The notes: generated from the letters alone by a model not told the origin. DNA of 64,000 nt from Pseudonocardia broussonetiae (GCF_013155125.1 NZ_CP053564.1:2735501-2799500), one strand, 5' to 3'. Positions 1-11,178 are shown, counted from the stretch's first letter. Made by a program: numbers and translations.

Positions 1-1
1 C

Positions 2-2920
<2,919 letters not shown>

Positions 2921-2999
2921 GCACCTGAGCACCTGAGCGGCGGGCCGGGTTCTCCGGAACCGCCCCGCCGCCCGGGTCCACGGCCCTAGCGTGCGGGGC

Positions 3000-3680
3000 G
3001 TGCACCCCGTCCCCGACGCCCTCGCCGCCGGGCTGCTGCTGCCCCGCGCCGGGCAGGCGGTCGACCGCCTGCTCCGCCGCGCGGTCGCCGCCCACGGCCT
3101 CACCCCCACCTCGCTGGGGGTGCTGGGCGTGCTCGCGCGCGGCCGTCCGGCCTCGCACCGGGACCTGGCCGCCGCGCTCGGGATCGCCCCGGCCACCCTG
3201 ACCCCCGCCGTCGACGCCCTGGAGCGCGGCGGCCTCGTGCGGCGCGTGCGCGACACCGTGGACCGCCGGGTCGTGCAGGTCCGCGCCACCGACGCCGGGC
3301 TGACGCGGTACGCCGGTGCCGTCGACGCCGCGGCCCGCGAGCTGGGCGAGCGCGTCCCCACGCCGCCCGGTGCCGTGGCCGACGCCGTGCGCGACTACCT
3401 GCTCGCCGTGGTCGCGGCGGCCGAGGGGGCGGCGGTCCCGGGGCAGGCTCTCCCGGGTGCCGCTACCCGCGTCGACGGGGCCGGTGCCGAGGGGGCGGCG
3501 GTCGTGGCTGCGCGGGGTGCCTCAGCCGATCCGGACGACGGTCCAGCGCCAGCGCCCGTCGCGCAGGTCGAAGCGGGCGGCCAGCGCGCGGACCCCTCCG
3601 TCGAGCTCGACGGCCACCGCGACCTCGGCGGCGTCGGGGCGCGGGTGGCAGAGCCGGACCCGGCGGAACCGGGCCGGTGA
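3000..3680 (+). CDS. MarR-family transcriptional regulator
   Basis: A winged-helix regulator of the MarR type. Residues about 25-125 carry the fold: a leading helix, SHRDLAAALGIAPATLTPAVDALERGGLV as the recognition helices, and RRVRDTVDRRVVQVRATDAG as the wing. GTG at 3000 is preferred because TAGCGT (2987-2992) lies 7 nt upstream, the leaderless pattern seen repeatedly here; GTG at 2991 is the alternative. Typical MarR proteins end near residue 145. The remaining ~80 residues are low complexity and antisense to the end of the convergent Rv3235-like gene, so the tail is suspect. The ligand and target are unknown. Confidence 0.75.
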   Translation: MHPVPDALAAGLLLPRAGQAVDRLLRRAVAAHGLTPTSLGVLGVLARGRPASHRDLAAALGIAPATLTPAVDALERGGLVRRVRDTVDRRVVQVRATDAGLTRYAGAVDAAARELGERVPTPPGAVADAVRDYLLAVVAAAEGAAVPGQALPGAATRVDGAGAEGAAVVAARGASADPDDGPAPAPVAQVEAGGQRADPSVELDGHRDLGGVGARVAEPDPAEPGR

Positions 3681-4082
3681 GCGCCGCGCGGCGGGGCGCC
3701 GCGCCGCCACCACCCGCCAGTACCGCACCACCTCCTCCTCGGAGTGCGCGGCGAGCTGCGCGGTGGGGCGGCGCCCGTCGAGCACCTCGCAGCCCAGGCG
3801 CAGCAGCCGGGTGATCGCCTCGCGGGCGCCCGGCGGGTCGTCGGTGACGCCGGCGGGCGGGCCGCTCGGGCGGGGTGCGGCGGGCGGTTCCGGGGGAGCC
3901 TCGCCCGGAGCGGGCTCGTAGCGCACCAGTCGCAGGTGCGGGCCGGGGCGCGGGGGCGTGGATACCGGGGCGACGAGGGCGCTGCTGGGGGTGGGGGCGG
4001 TGTCGGCGGGGACGGTGTCGGCGGGGACGGTGCCGGTGGGTGCGGTGCCGGCGGGGGCGGGCGGCGCGAGGGTGCTGGTCAC
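3522..4082 (-). CDS. Rv3235-family protein
   Basis: A protein of about 186 residues with a Pro/Thr-rich N-terminal half and a compact conserved C-terminal half (ITRLLRLGCEVLDGRRP, then VRLCHPRPDAAEVAVAVEL and RDGRWRWTVVRIG). This matches the small Rv3235 family that sits near secA in actinobacteria; its function is unknown. GTG at 4082 gives a protein of the family's size. The frame stays open to 4322 but there runs into non-family tandem repeats. The 15-bp repeat at 3998-4057 codes the TVPAD repeats near the N-terminus. The 3' end overlaps the MarR gene by about 160 bp in convergent orientation. Confidence 0.7.
   Translation of the reverse strand: MTSTLAPPAPAGTAPTGTVPADTVPADTAPTPSSALVAPVSTPPRPGPHLRLVRYEPAPGEAPPEPPAAPRPSGPPAGVTDDPPGAREAITRLLRLGCEVLDGRRPTAQLAAHSEEEVVRYWRVVAARRPAARRSPARFRRVRLCHPRPDAAEVAVAVELDGGVRALAARFDLRDGRWRWTVVRIG
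3998..4057 (-). repeat. 15-bp tandem repeat, four units, in the Rv3235-like gene
   Basis: Four 15-bp units (consensus CGGTGTCGGCGGGGA on the plus strand), the last two diverged. They code the Thr-Val-Pro-Ala-Asp repeats near the N-terminus of the Rv3235-like protein. Confidence 0.75.
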
Positions 4083-4209
4083 GGCGGCAGCGTGCGCCGC
4101 ACCGCCCCGGCGGCGGGGCCGTTCCGACCGGTTCGGCGCCGTACCGTACGGCGCCGGTGGGTCCGGAGCCGCACCGTCCGGATCCGCACTGTCAGGGCCG
4201 CACAATCGG

Positions 4210-4284
4210 CGCCCGCACCGTCCGCGCCCGCACCGTCCGCGCCCGCACCGCCCGCGCCCGCACCGCCCGCGCCCGCACCGCACG
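4210..4284. repeat. 15-bp tandem repeat, five units, intergenic
   Basis: Five head-to-tail units of CGCCCGCACCGTCCG with single-base changes in units 3-5. The array ends seven bases before the -10-like TAGGTT of the downstream HAD gene. It has no spacers, so it is not CRISPR. It is likely a slippage-prone intergenic array between divergent genes. Confidence 0.85.
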
Positions 4285-4302
4285 GGCCGGTAGGTTCGCC
4301 GG

Positions 4303-4680
4303 ATGCTGCGCGCCCTGGTCATGGACTACGGCGGCGTGCTCACCGACGGCCCCGAGGTGCTCGACCTCGTCCGCCGCGCCCGCGCCGCCGGCCACCCGAC
4401 GGCGCTGGTGTCCGACGCCCACGCCGTGTCCGACGACGTCGCCGCGCTGTTCGACGTGCTCGTCCTGGGGCCGGTGCTGGGCGTGCGCAAGCCCGACCCG
4501 GAGGTGTTCCGGCGGACCGCGCAGCGGCTCGGCGTCGACGTCACGGAGTGCGTGGTCGTCGACGACCTGGCCGCCAACGTCCGCGGCGCCCGGGCGGCGG
4601 GTGCGGTGGTCGTGCACCACGTCGACGCCGGCACGACCGTCGACGAGGTCGAGGTGCTGCTGGGCCTGCCGGGAGCATGA
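4303..4680 (+). CDS. HAD-superfamily hydrolase, short (capless) form
   Basis: A 125-residue HAD-fold protein, probably a small phosphatase. Motif I is MDYGGVLTD with the nucleophilic Asp at residue 8 and Gly where many HADs carry the second Asp. Motif II is ALVSDAH, motif III is RKPDPEVF with the conserved Lys, and motif IV is VVVDDLAANV. There is no cap domain between motifs I and II, so the protein is much shorter than the usual ~200 residues, yet all four motifs remain. The start is leaderless: TAGGTT (4291-4296), 6 nt, ATG. The substrate is unknown. Confidence 0.85.
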   Translation: MLRALVMDYGGVLTDGPEVLDLVRRARAAGHPTALVSDAHAVSDDVAALFDVLVLGPVLGVRKPDPEVFRRTAQRLGVDVTECVVVDDLAANVRGARAAGAVVVHHVDAGTTVDEVEVLLGLPGA

Positions 4681-4758
4681 GGAGGGCCCGCGGCCCGGCG
4701 GCGCGGTGCGCCACCGGGACCACGGGCCCGGATGCGGTCGGCCGGATCGGCCGGCCGG

Positions 4759-5055
4759 TCACTGCTGGTGGGGCGGCACCGCTCCCGGCTCGGGCTCGCC
4801 CGGCTGGTTCTGCCCGGGGGCGGGCGCCTCGAACTGCTGCTCGTCGGCGGGCACGCCCTGCGCGGGCGCGGGGGGCGCCTGCTGGGTGGTGTCGCCGGCG
4901 CCGGTGCGCTGCTGCGCCTGGTCGACGATCCCGTCGATGTGGCCCTCGTGCCCGGCGAAACGGGCCTTGGCGGCCTCGCCGCCCTTGTCGAGCGCCTGGT
5001 CCACCTTGTCGTCGTGCTGGTTGAGCAGGTCCTTGGCCTTGTCCAGGAAACTCAT
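4759..5055 (-). CDS. MT0933-like antitoxin-family small protein
   Basis: A 98-residue acidic protein. Residues 1-50 (MSFLDKAKDLLNQHDDKVDQ, then ALDKGGEAAKARFAGHEGHI) match the short charged region of the Rv0909/MT0933 antitoxin-like family. The rest is a Pro/Gln-rich tail. No toxin gene is adjacent: the convergent neighbour is the HAD protein and the upstream gene is the hydroxyacid dehydrogenase. The same helical pattern also occurs in CsbD-like stress proteins, so a true antitoxin role is only inferred from the family name. Confidence 0.65.
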   Translation of the reverse strand: MSFLDKAKDLLNQHDDKVDQALDKGGEAAKARFAGHEGHIDGIVDQAQQRTGAGDTTQQAPPAPAQGVPADEQQFEAPAPGQNQPGEPEPGAVPPHQQ

Positions 5056-5098
5056 ACCCGCACCTTGGCCCTTATCGCCCGCGGATGCACGCCGGCGT

Positions 5099-6319
5099 TC
5101 ACCCGTTCGAGCGAAGCCGGACGTGTGACGGGCGCAGCTCGTCGACGCTGTTCACGCCCAGGAGCTGCATCGTCCGCACGATCTCGCCGGCCAGGATCTC
5201 CACCGCCTTGCGCACGCCCTGCTGCCCGCCGGCCATCAGCCCGTACAGGTAGGCGCGGCCGATCAGCGCCGTGCGCGCCCCGAACGCGATCGCGGCGACG
5301 ATGTCGGCGCCGTGCGTGATGCCGGTGTCGACCCACACCTCGGCGCGGTCGCCCACCGCGTCGACGACGGGCGGCACCAGCTCCAGCGGCACGGGCGCGC
5401 GGTCGAGCTGGCGGCCGCCGTGGTTGGACAGCAGGACCGCGTCGGCCCCGGCGTCGACGACGCGGCGGGCGTCGTCGACGCTCTGGATGCCCTTGATCAC
5501 GAGCTTGCCGGGCCACGTGCCGCGCAGCCAGTCGACGTCGTCCATCGTGAGCGCCGGGTCGAAGACGCGGTTGATGAGGTCGGCGACGGTGCCGTCGGTG
5601 GACTCCAGGCTCGCGAACGCGAGCGGCTCGGTGGTGAGGAGGTTGGCCCACCAGTTCGGGTGCAGCGCCCCGTCGACGAACGTCTTCAGCGACAGCGCGG
5701 GCGGGATCGTCAGGCCGTTGTGGACGTCGCGCAGCCGGGCCCCGCCGACGGGGGTGTCGACGGTGAGCATCAGCGTGTCGTAGCCGGCGTCGGCGGCGCG
5801 CTGGACGAGGTCCTTGGCCACCGAGCGGTCGCGCCAGAGGTAGAGCTGGAACCACTTGCGCGCTCCGGGCGCTGCCGCGGCGACGTCCTCGATGGTGGTC
5901 GTGCCCATCGTCGACAGCGCGTACGGGATGCCGACCTCCTGCGCCACCGCCGCCACGGCCCGCTCGCCCTCGTGGTTCATCATCCGCGTGAAGCCGGTGG
6001 GGCCGAAGGCGAAGGGCAGGGTGGAGCGCTGCCCGAGGACGTCGCGGCCGGTGTCGACCTCGGAGACGTCGCGGAGCACGGTGGGACTGAACTCGACCCG
6101 GTCGAACGCGTCGCGCGCCCGCTTCAGCGACAGCTCCCCGTCGGCGGCGCCGTCGGTGTAGTCGAACACCGCGCGGGGGGTCCGCCGCCGGGCGATGCGG
6201 CGCAGGTCGGCGATGCTCGCCGCCCGGCTCAGGCGGCGCTCGGTGGCGTCGCGGATGAACGGGGCGGGCCGCAGGAGCGGGGCCAGTTCGGAGGGGCGGG
6301 GCAGGCGGCGCTGGACCAT
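5099..6319 (-). CDS. lldD: FMN-dependent alpha-hydroxy-acid dehydrogenase (L-lactate dehydrogenase, LldD type)
   Basis: A 406-residue FMN-dependent TIM-barrel enzyme that oxidises L-lactate or a similar 2-hydroxy acid to the keto acid. Family landmarks are [11 protein letters not shown] near the N-terminus, PFAFGPTGF, the substrate/FMN segment [32 protein letters not shown], the catalytic His in [10 protein letters not shown], and the phosphate-binding stretch [18 protein letters not shown]. It resembles mycobacterial LldD2. The start is leaderless: TACCGT lies 6 nt before the ATG. 2-hydroxy acids other than lactate cannot be excluded. Confidence 0.9.
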   Translation of the reverse strand: MVQRRLPRPSELAPLLRPAPFIRDATERRLSRAASIADLRRIARRRTPRAVFDYTDGAADGELSLKRARDAFDRVEFSPTVLRDVSEVDTGRDVLGQRSTLPFAFGPTGFTRMMNHEGERAVAAVAQEVGIPYALSTMGTTTIEDVAAAAPGARKWFQLYLWRDRSVAKDLVQRAADAGYDTLMLTVDTPVGGARLRDVHNGLTIPPALSLKTFVDGALHPNWWANLLTTEPLAFASLESTDGTVADLINRVFDPALTMDDVDWLRGTWPGKLVIKGIQSVDDARRVVDAGADAVLLSNHGGRQLDRAPVPLELVPPVVDAVGDRAEVWVDTGITHGADIVAAIAFGARTALIGRAYLYGLMAGGQQGVRKAVEILAGEIVRTMQLLGVNSVDELRPSHVRLRSNG

Positions 6320-6338
6320 GACCCCACGGTAGGTGCCG

Positions 6339-7094
6339 CTACCGGCGCCGGGCCAGCTCGAACGAGGCCACGGCGCCCGCGCTCGCGACGCCCAGCGACT
6401 CCACGCCGCCGTGCATCGGGATCGCCAGCACGCCGTCGAGCAGGGGTGCGACGGTGTCGGAGAGGCCGTCGGTCTCGTTGCCCAGCACCAGCGCGACCCG
6501 CGGCGGGAGCTCCGCGTCGAGCAGCGAGGAGCCGCCGGCGTCGAGGCCGTAGAGGGTGAAGCCGGCCTCGCGCAGCGCCTCGCAGCCCTCCTCGACCGTG
6601 CCCGAGCGCAGCACCGGCGCCCGGAACGCCACCCCCGCCGACGCCTTGACGACGAGCGGGTCGATCGCGGGCACGCCGCGGCGGGGGAGCAGCACGCCGT
6701 CGAGCCCCGCGGCCGTGGCGCTGCGCAGGATCATGCCGACGTTGGCGGGGTTCGTGACGCGGTCGAGCACCAGCACGGCGGCGGGCGCGCCGGGCGCGAG
6801 CGCGTCGAGGAACTCGCCGACCGGTGCCATCCGCGGCGCGACGACGTCGGCGAGGACGCCCTGGTCGTGGCGCCCGTTGCCGGCCAGCACCTTGACGCGG
6901 TGGGCGGTGGCGCGCTGCACCGGCACGCCGCGGGAGCGTGCGGCGTCGAGGATCGCGCGCACCGGCTCGCCGCGCAGGCCCTCGGCGACGATCACCTTGT
7001 CGACGCGCAGGTCCGCGTCGTCCAGGGCCTCCTGCACGGGCTTGCGGCCGTAGACGGTGATGAAGGTGTCCTTCGGGGAACGGGGCGCGGCCAC
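6339..7094 (-). CDS. SpoU/TrmH-family RNA 2'-O-ribose methyltransferase
   Basis: An SPOUT-fold methyltransferase that methylates ribose 2'-OH in rRNA or tRNA using S-adenosylmethionine. The N-terminal part ([15 protein letters not shown]) is the substrate-binding domain. The catalytic domain has motif 1 [12 protein letters not shown], motif 2 [10 protein letters not shown] and motif 3 [18 protein letters not shown], where Gly replaces the usual Asn of SLNV. At 251 residues it is normal for the family. GTG at 7094 is 6 nt behind TAGGCT, and this -10 overlaps that of the divergent acyltransferase. The exact RNA target is unknown. Confidence 0.88.
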   Translation of the reverse strand: MAAPRSPKDTFITVYGRKPVQEALDDADLRVDKVIVAEGLRGEPVRAILDAARSRGVPVQRATAHRVKVLAGNGRHDQGVLADVVAPRMAPVGEFLDALAPGAPAAVLVLDRVTNPANVGMILRSATAAGLDGVLLPRRGVPAIDPLVVKASAGVAFRAPVLRSGTVEEGCEALREAGFTLYGLDAGGSSLLDAELPPRVALVLGNETDGLSDTVAPLLDGVLAIPMHGGVESLGVASAGAVASFELARRR

Positions 7095-7117
7095 GGTGTC
7101 AGCCTAGGATCGGTGCC
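7095..7117. promoter_or_regulatory. Back-to-back leaderless promoters sharing CCTAGG
   Basis: TAGGAT (7105-7110) is 7 nt before the ATG at 7118. On the other strand TAGGCT (7106-7101) is 6 nt before the GTG at 7094. The palindrome CCTAGG (7103-7108) lies in both -10 elements, so RNA polymerase bound at one site must exclude the other. Confidence 0.65.
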
Positions 7118-8542
7118 ATGCCGCCCCGGCTCTCGCCCCTCGACGCCTCGTTCCTCTACCTCGAGCAGGCGTCCACGCCCATGCACGTCGGCGGTGTGTC
7201 GATCTTCGAGCGGCCCCCGTCCGGCTTCGACTACGACGCGCTCGTCGACCTCGTCGAGCAGCGCATCGCGCTCGTGCCCCGCTACCGGCAGAAGGTCCGG
7301 CACGTCCCGGCCAACCTCGCCCGCCCGGTGTGGGTCGACGACGTCGACTTCGACGTGGCCTACCACGTCCGCCGCTCCGCGCTGCCCAAGCCGGGCTCCG
7401 ACGAGCAGCTCACCGAGCTCGTGGCGCGGCTCGTGTCGCGCCCGCTCGACCCCACCCGCCCGCTGTGGGAGATGTACCTGGTGGAGGGACTGGAGGGCGG
7501 TCGCTCCGCGATCCTCACCAAGACCCACCAGGCCATGGTCGACGGCATCAGCGCCATCGACATCGGCCAGGTCATCCTCGACGTCGCCGCGCCCAGCGAG
7601 CAGGCCCCGACCAACGGCCGGCACCCCGAGCTGTGGATGCCGCGCCCCGAGCCCACCGACGTGCAGCTCGTGATGGGGGCGGTGGCCGAGGCGGTGGCGC
7701 GGCCCGGTTTGGTGGTCGAGACGGCCGTGGCCGCGGCGGGCGACGCCGTCGCCACCGTCGGGAAGGTCGCCGGCGGGTTCGCGCAGCTGTTCTCGATGGC
7801 GCGCGCGGCCAGCAGGCGCGCGCCGGGCACCCCGCTCAACGTCGACATCTCCACGCAGCGCCGGTTCGCGATCGCGCGCACCGAGCTCGAGGACTACCGG
7901 CGCGTGCGGGCCGCGCACGGCTGCACCGTCAACGACGTCGTGCTCAGCGTCGTCGCCGGGGCCCTGCGCGACTGGCTGCTCTCCCGCGGCGAGCCGGTCA
8001 CGGCGTCGTCGACGGTGCGGGCGATGGTGCCGCTGTCGGTGCGCGGCGAGGCCGACGTCCCCAGCACCGCGACGGCGGGCTCGCTCGGCAACCGCGTGTC
8101 GTCGTTCATCGTCGACCTGCCCGTCGGCGAGCCCAGCCCGGTGGTGCGGCTGCACCACGTCACGCACGCGATGCGCGAGCACACGGCCTCGGCGCACTCC
8201 GTCGGCGCCGACACGCTGGTCCGGATCGGCGGTTTCGCCCCGCCCACGCTGCACGCGCTGGGGGCCCGCGCGGCGAGCGGGATGTCGAAGCGGATCTTCA
8301 ACCTGGTCGTCACGAACGTCCCCGGCCCGCAGTTCCCGCTGTACGCGGCGGGGGCGCGGATGCTGGAGATGTTCCCGGTCGTGCCGCTCGCGAAGGGGCA
8401 GGCGCTGGCCATCGGATTGACGTCCTACGACGGTGGTGTCTACTACGGCTTCAACGGCGACCGCGACGCCATGCCCGACGTCGACGTGCTGGCCGGCCTC
8501 GTCGACGAGGCGCTCGACGAGCTCGTGGGGACGGTGAGCTGA
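7118..8542 (+). CDS. WS/DGAT-family acyltransferase (wax ester / triacylglycerol synthase)
   Basis: A 474-residue member of the wax ester synthase/diacylglycerol acyltransferase family, which makes storage lipids at the membrane. It opens with LSPLDASFLYLEQASTPMHVG, as in mycobacterial Tgs proteins, and has the late NVPGP motif and the YGFNGD end. The active-site motif HHxxxDG reads HQAMVDG (His137-Gln138), so the second His is replaced. In characterised enzymes that residue is important, so activity may be altered. The next gene overlaps by one base (TGATG), which implies co-expression. Confidence 0.85.
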   Translation: MPPRLSPLDASFLYLEQASTPMHVGGVSIFERPPSGFDYDALVDLVEQRIALVPRYRQKVRHVPANLARPVWVDDVDFDVAYHVRRSALPKPGSDEQLTELVARLVSRPLDPTRPLWEMYLVEGLEGGRSAILTKTHQAMVDGISAIDIGQVILDVAAPSEQAPTNGRHPELWMPRPEPTDVQLVMGAVAEAVARPGLVVETAVAAAGDAVATVGKVAGGFAQLFSMARAASRRAPGTPLNVDISTQRRFAIARTELEDYRRVRAAHGCTVNDVVLSVVAGALRDWLLSRGEPVTASSTVRAMVPLSVRGEADVPSTATAGSLGNRVSSFIVDLPVGEPSPVVRLHHVTHAMREHTASAHSVGADTLVRIGGFAPPTLHALGARAASGMSKRIFNLVVTNVPGPQFPLYAAGARMLEMFPVVPLAKGQALAIGLTSYDGGVYYGFNGDRDAMPDVDVLAGLVDEALDELVGTVS

Positions 8543-9048
8543 TGCGGGTCTACATCCCGGCCACGTGGCCGCTACTGGCGCGGATGGTGAAGAACGGCCG
8601 GCTCGACCCGATGGGCGGCACGGCGTTCGCGCTCACCCCGAAGCTGCGGGAGAGCTACACCGCGGGCGACGAGGAGGAGCTCGAGTACGCCGCGATGGCC
8701 GAGGCCGCGCGCGCGTCGCTGCGGCTGCTCGGCGTCGAGTTCGGGCTCGGGGAGGACGGCGTGCCCGCCCGGCGGGTGGTCGTGGCGGCCGACGTCGAGG
8801 CCACGCTGCGCCCCGACCTCGACGACGGTGCCGTCCGCATCTCCGGCGGCGTGCCGATGTCGGCGGTGGCGGCGGTCCACGTCGACACCGAGGAGGCCGA
8901 GTACGCGGTGCGGCAGGCCGCGGGCGCGGTGGACGCCGCCGACATGGGCGACCTCGACGCCGAGTTCCTCATCGGCGAGGCCGAGGACCACGAGCTGGCC
9001 TGGTACGCGCCGTCCGAGGTGGCGTTCCTGGTGGAGCTCTCGGACTAG
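8542..9048 (+). CDS. Conserved actinobacterial protein, Rv3231c/DUF6912-like
   Basis: A 168-residue soluble acidic protein beginning MRVYIPATWPLLARMVKNG, followed by FALTPKLRESYTAGDEEELE and AAMAEAARASLRLLG. This looks like the conserved actinobacterial hypothetical typified by Rv3231c (DUF6912); the assignment is from memory of the pattern. The start ATG overlaps the stop of the WS/DGAT gene by one base, so translation is probably coupled. In M. tuberculosis related genes also lie close together. No catalytic motif is visible and the function is unknown. Confidence 0.75.
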   Translation: MRVYIPATWPLLARMVKNGRLDPMGGTAFALTPKLRESYTAGDEEELEYAAMAEAARASLRLLGVEFGLGEDGVPARRVVVAADVEATLRPDLDDGAVRISGGVPMSAVAAVHVDTEEAEYAVRQAAGAVDAADMGDLDAEFLIGEAEDHELAWYAPSEVAFLVELSD

Positions 9049-9058
9049 GCCCCCGGCG

Positions 9059-10288
9059 CTAACGGGCCTTCCTCCGCCACGCCGTGTAGGAGCTGACCGG
9101 CCCCGAGTGCGGGCGGAACAGCCACGGCCAGGGGTGCACCCGCACCGGCCCGACCTCCGCGGCGCGGCTCCGGAACCCGGGCACCGGGGCGTGCGTGACG
9201 GCCACCGCGCGCCCGCGCAGCACGTCGGGCACCGTGCCGCGGTGCACCTCGACCGGGCGGCGGGTGCCGAGGTCGGCGAGGGTCTCGGCGAGGAACACGA
9301 GCCGCTTGCCCGACAGCCGCAGCCGCGCCAGCAGCGGCTCGTCGAAGACGAACACCGCCGGCAGGTCGGGGTGCGCGGCCAGGGCCGGGTCGGCGTCGCC
9401 GAGCGACTCCGCGGTGAGCCACACGGCGTCGGGCTCGGCGTCGCCCGTCGGCTCGCGGGGCCCGCCGGTGGCCTCCGGGTCGGGGTCGGCGCGCAGGCGG
9501 GGGTCGGGCTCGGGGCGCGGCTGCGGCGGGGCGTCGGCGGGCCAGTGCTCGATGGGGCACGCGTCGCGCAGGGCGCAGCCGCGGCACAGCTGCGGTGCGC
9601 GCTTGCGGACCTGCCAGCGGGAGAAGCCGTAGGGCTTCCCGGTGCCGCCGCCGACCGTCCACTGCCAGCCGAGCCGGTTGGCCGCGCGCGACCCGTCGAG
9701 CAGGTGGGTGAAGAAGCGGTCCTCGCCCTCGGTCCACTCGGCCCCGGCGCGCACGGTCCACTGCGAGGACAGCCACATCCGCGTCTGGTTGACCAGCCAG
9801 CCGTCGGTCTCCAGCTCCTCGACGCAGGTCGCGACGCAGTTCATCGCGGCGGGCCACGGCTCGTCCCACGCCTGCCCCGGGCGCGCCGGGGCCGCCCGCA
9901 GCGCCGTGGCGGTGCGGTGCCCGACCCGGGCGTAGAGGTGGCGGGCGTACTCCTGCCAGGCGAGCTCGTCGCGGAACTTGGTGCGGTCGCGGGCGGGGGC
10001 GTCGGCCGCGGCGGCCCACGCCGTCGGCAGGTCGATGAGGCCGTAGCGGATCCACGGGGAGAGCCGGGTCGCCCCGCGCCGCCCGACGGGCAGCACCTCG
10101 TTGCGTCGGGCGGCGTAGCCGGTGAGGTCGAGCGCGGCGAGCGCGGTGTCGGCGGCCTGCTGGCCGCCGCGGAAGGCGGGCGAGGCGACGGGCTCGTCGC
10201 GGCAGAGGTCGGCCAGGTGCGCGCGGACCCACGCGGTGGCGGCGTCCGGTGAGGAAGCGGTGTCCGGCGCGGGGGTGGGGAGCAGCAC
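9059..10288 (-). CDS. Photolyase/cryptochrome-like flavoprotein with FAD domain first
   Basis: The N-terminal ~270 residues match the photolyase FAD-binding helical domain (GYAARRNEV, TRLSPWIRYGLI, FRDELAWQEYARHLY, ELETDGWLVNQTRMWLSSQW, AANRLGWQWTVGGG). Next comes a Cys cluster CRGCALRDACPIEHWP, then a Pro/Asp-rich linker. The C-terminal ~130 residues (VWLTAESLGDADPAL, VFVFDEPLL, KRLVFLAETLADLG, VEVHRGTVPDVL) resemble the alpha/beta domain that normally comes first. The order is therefore the reverse of classical photolyases. Role in DNA repair or light sensing is unproven. GTG at 10288 is chosen because the open frame upstream runs into a palindrome. Confidence 0.75.
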   Translation of the reverse strand: MLLPTPAPDTASSPDAATAWVRAHLADLCRDEPVASPAFRGGQQAADTALAALDLTGYAARRNEVLPVGRRGATRLSPWIRYGLIDLPTAWAAAADAPARDRTKFRDELAWQEYARHLYARVGHRTATALRAAPARPGQAWDEPWPAAMNCVATCVEELETDGWLVNQTRMWLSSQWTVRAGAEWTEGEDRFFTHLLDGSRAANRLGWQWTVGGGTGKPYGFSRWQVRKRAPQLCRGCALRDACPIEHWPADAPPQPRPEPDPRLRADPDPEATGGPREPTGDAEPDAVWLTAESLGDADPALAAHPDLPAVFVFDEPLLARLRLSGKRLVFLAETLADLGTRRPVEVHRGTVPDVLRGRAVAVTHAPVPGFRSRAAEVGPVRVHPWPWLFRPHSGPVSSYTAWRRKAR

Positions 10289-10324
10289 GCGGTCCAGTCT
10301 CGGGGCTCTGCGCCTGCGGCGCTC

Positions 10325-10364
10325 GTGAGTGGATACGAGTGCCGGAGCACTCGTATCCACTCAC
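10325..10364. terminator. Perfect 18-bp intergenic hairpin
   Basis: The arms at 10325-10342 and 10347-10364 are exact reverse complements with the 4-nt loop CGGA. The hairpin lies between the end of the lipoprotein gene (10372) and the photolyase-like gene. It has no T-run, as is common for actinobacterial terminators. Confidence 0.65.
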
Positions 10365-10371
10365 GGGCGCG

Positions 10372-11178
10372 CTAGCGCACCTGGTCCTCCGGCGGCGGCG
10401 CGATCGTCGCGGCCTGGCCCCAGTCCCGGTAGCTGCTGGTCACCACCAGCGTCCCGATCCCCGGCAGCTCCTGGCGGGCGGCGCTGCGCAGCGGGCGGTG
10501 CGCGGCGTCGACCCACAGCGTCGAGGTGATCCGGTCCAGCCCCGAGCGGACCTGCTGCTCGAGCTGCTCGCGCAGCGCCGGGTCGGCCGTGGTGGCCGCG
10601 GCGCGGGCGAGGTCGGTGACGATCGTGTAGCGCACCGCCGGGTCGCCGCCGATGACGTCGTCGGTGGCGTCGCTGATCAGCGTGGCGTCGGCGTAGCGCG
10701 CCAGCGTGACGGTGAGGTCGGCCCGCTCGGTGAGCTGGTTCGCGAGCGCGATCATCTGCTGGTCGGCGGGGTCGGTCGAGCTCGGGTCGACCCTCACCCA
10801 CGGGCGGTCGTCGTTGCCGCCGTCGGCGGGCATCCGCAGGTAGACCGCGTCCGGCAGGACCACGAAGCCGGTCTCCTGCGGGTCGGCCCCCGACTGCGTG
10901 ACGACCTGGGTGAACGCCAGCTCGACGTCGGCGTCGCTGATCCGCACCTCGCCGGCGCCGGTGAACCGCAGCCGCGCGTCCTGCGCCCCGGTGAGCTCGC
11001 CGCGCAGCGTGAACCGCGCCGTCTCGTCGACCCGCTGCTGCGCCGACACGGCCGTGATGAGCTCGCCGATGTCGTAGTAGCGCGTGAGGGTGGCCGGGGC
11101 CGGCTCGGCCCCGCCGCACCCCGCCACGGCACCGGTGACGAGCAGTACGGCGAGCAGGCGGGACAACCACGATGCCAC
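10372..11178 (-). CDS. Putative lipoprotein, LppX/LprG-like
   Basis: A 268-residue exported lipoprotein. The signal peptide MASWLSRLLAVLLVTGAVAG ends at a lipobox with Cys21. The mature part is beta-rich (ARFTLRGELTG, RFTGAGEVRIS, DAVYLRMP, WVRVDPSS) and ends in TSSYRDWGQAATIAPPP, the pattern of mycobacterial LppX/LprAFG or DUF-type lipoproteins that bind lipids in a hydrophobic pocket. GTG at 11178 has a good ribosome site (TGGAGG) 7 nt upstream. The ligand is unknown, and LprG kinship is only suggested by length and pattern. Confidence 0.75.
   Translation of the reverse strand: MASWLSRLLAVLLVTGAVAGCGGAEPAPATLTRYYDIGELITAVSAQQRVDETARFTLRGELTGAQDARLRFTGAGEVRISDADVELAFTQVVTQSGADPQETGFVVLPDAVYLRMPADGGNDDRPWVRVDPSSTDPADQQMIALANQLTERADLTVTLARYADATLISDATDDVIGGDPAVRYTIVTDLARAAATTADPALREQLEQQVRSGLDRITSTLWVDAAHRPLRSAARQELPGIGTLVVTSSYRDWGQAATIAPPPEDQVR

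Noticed and set aside
4210..4284. Possible CRISPR or iteron origin
   Set aside because: The 15-bp units have no spacers, no replication gene is nearby, and the sequence is GC-rich with no unwinding region.
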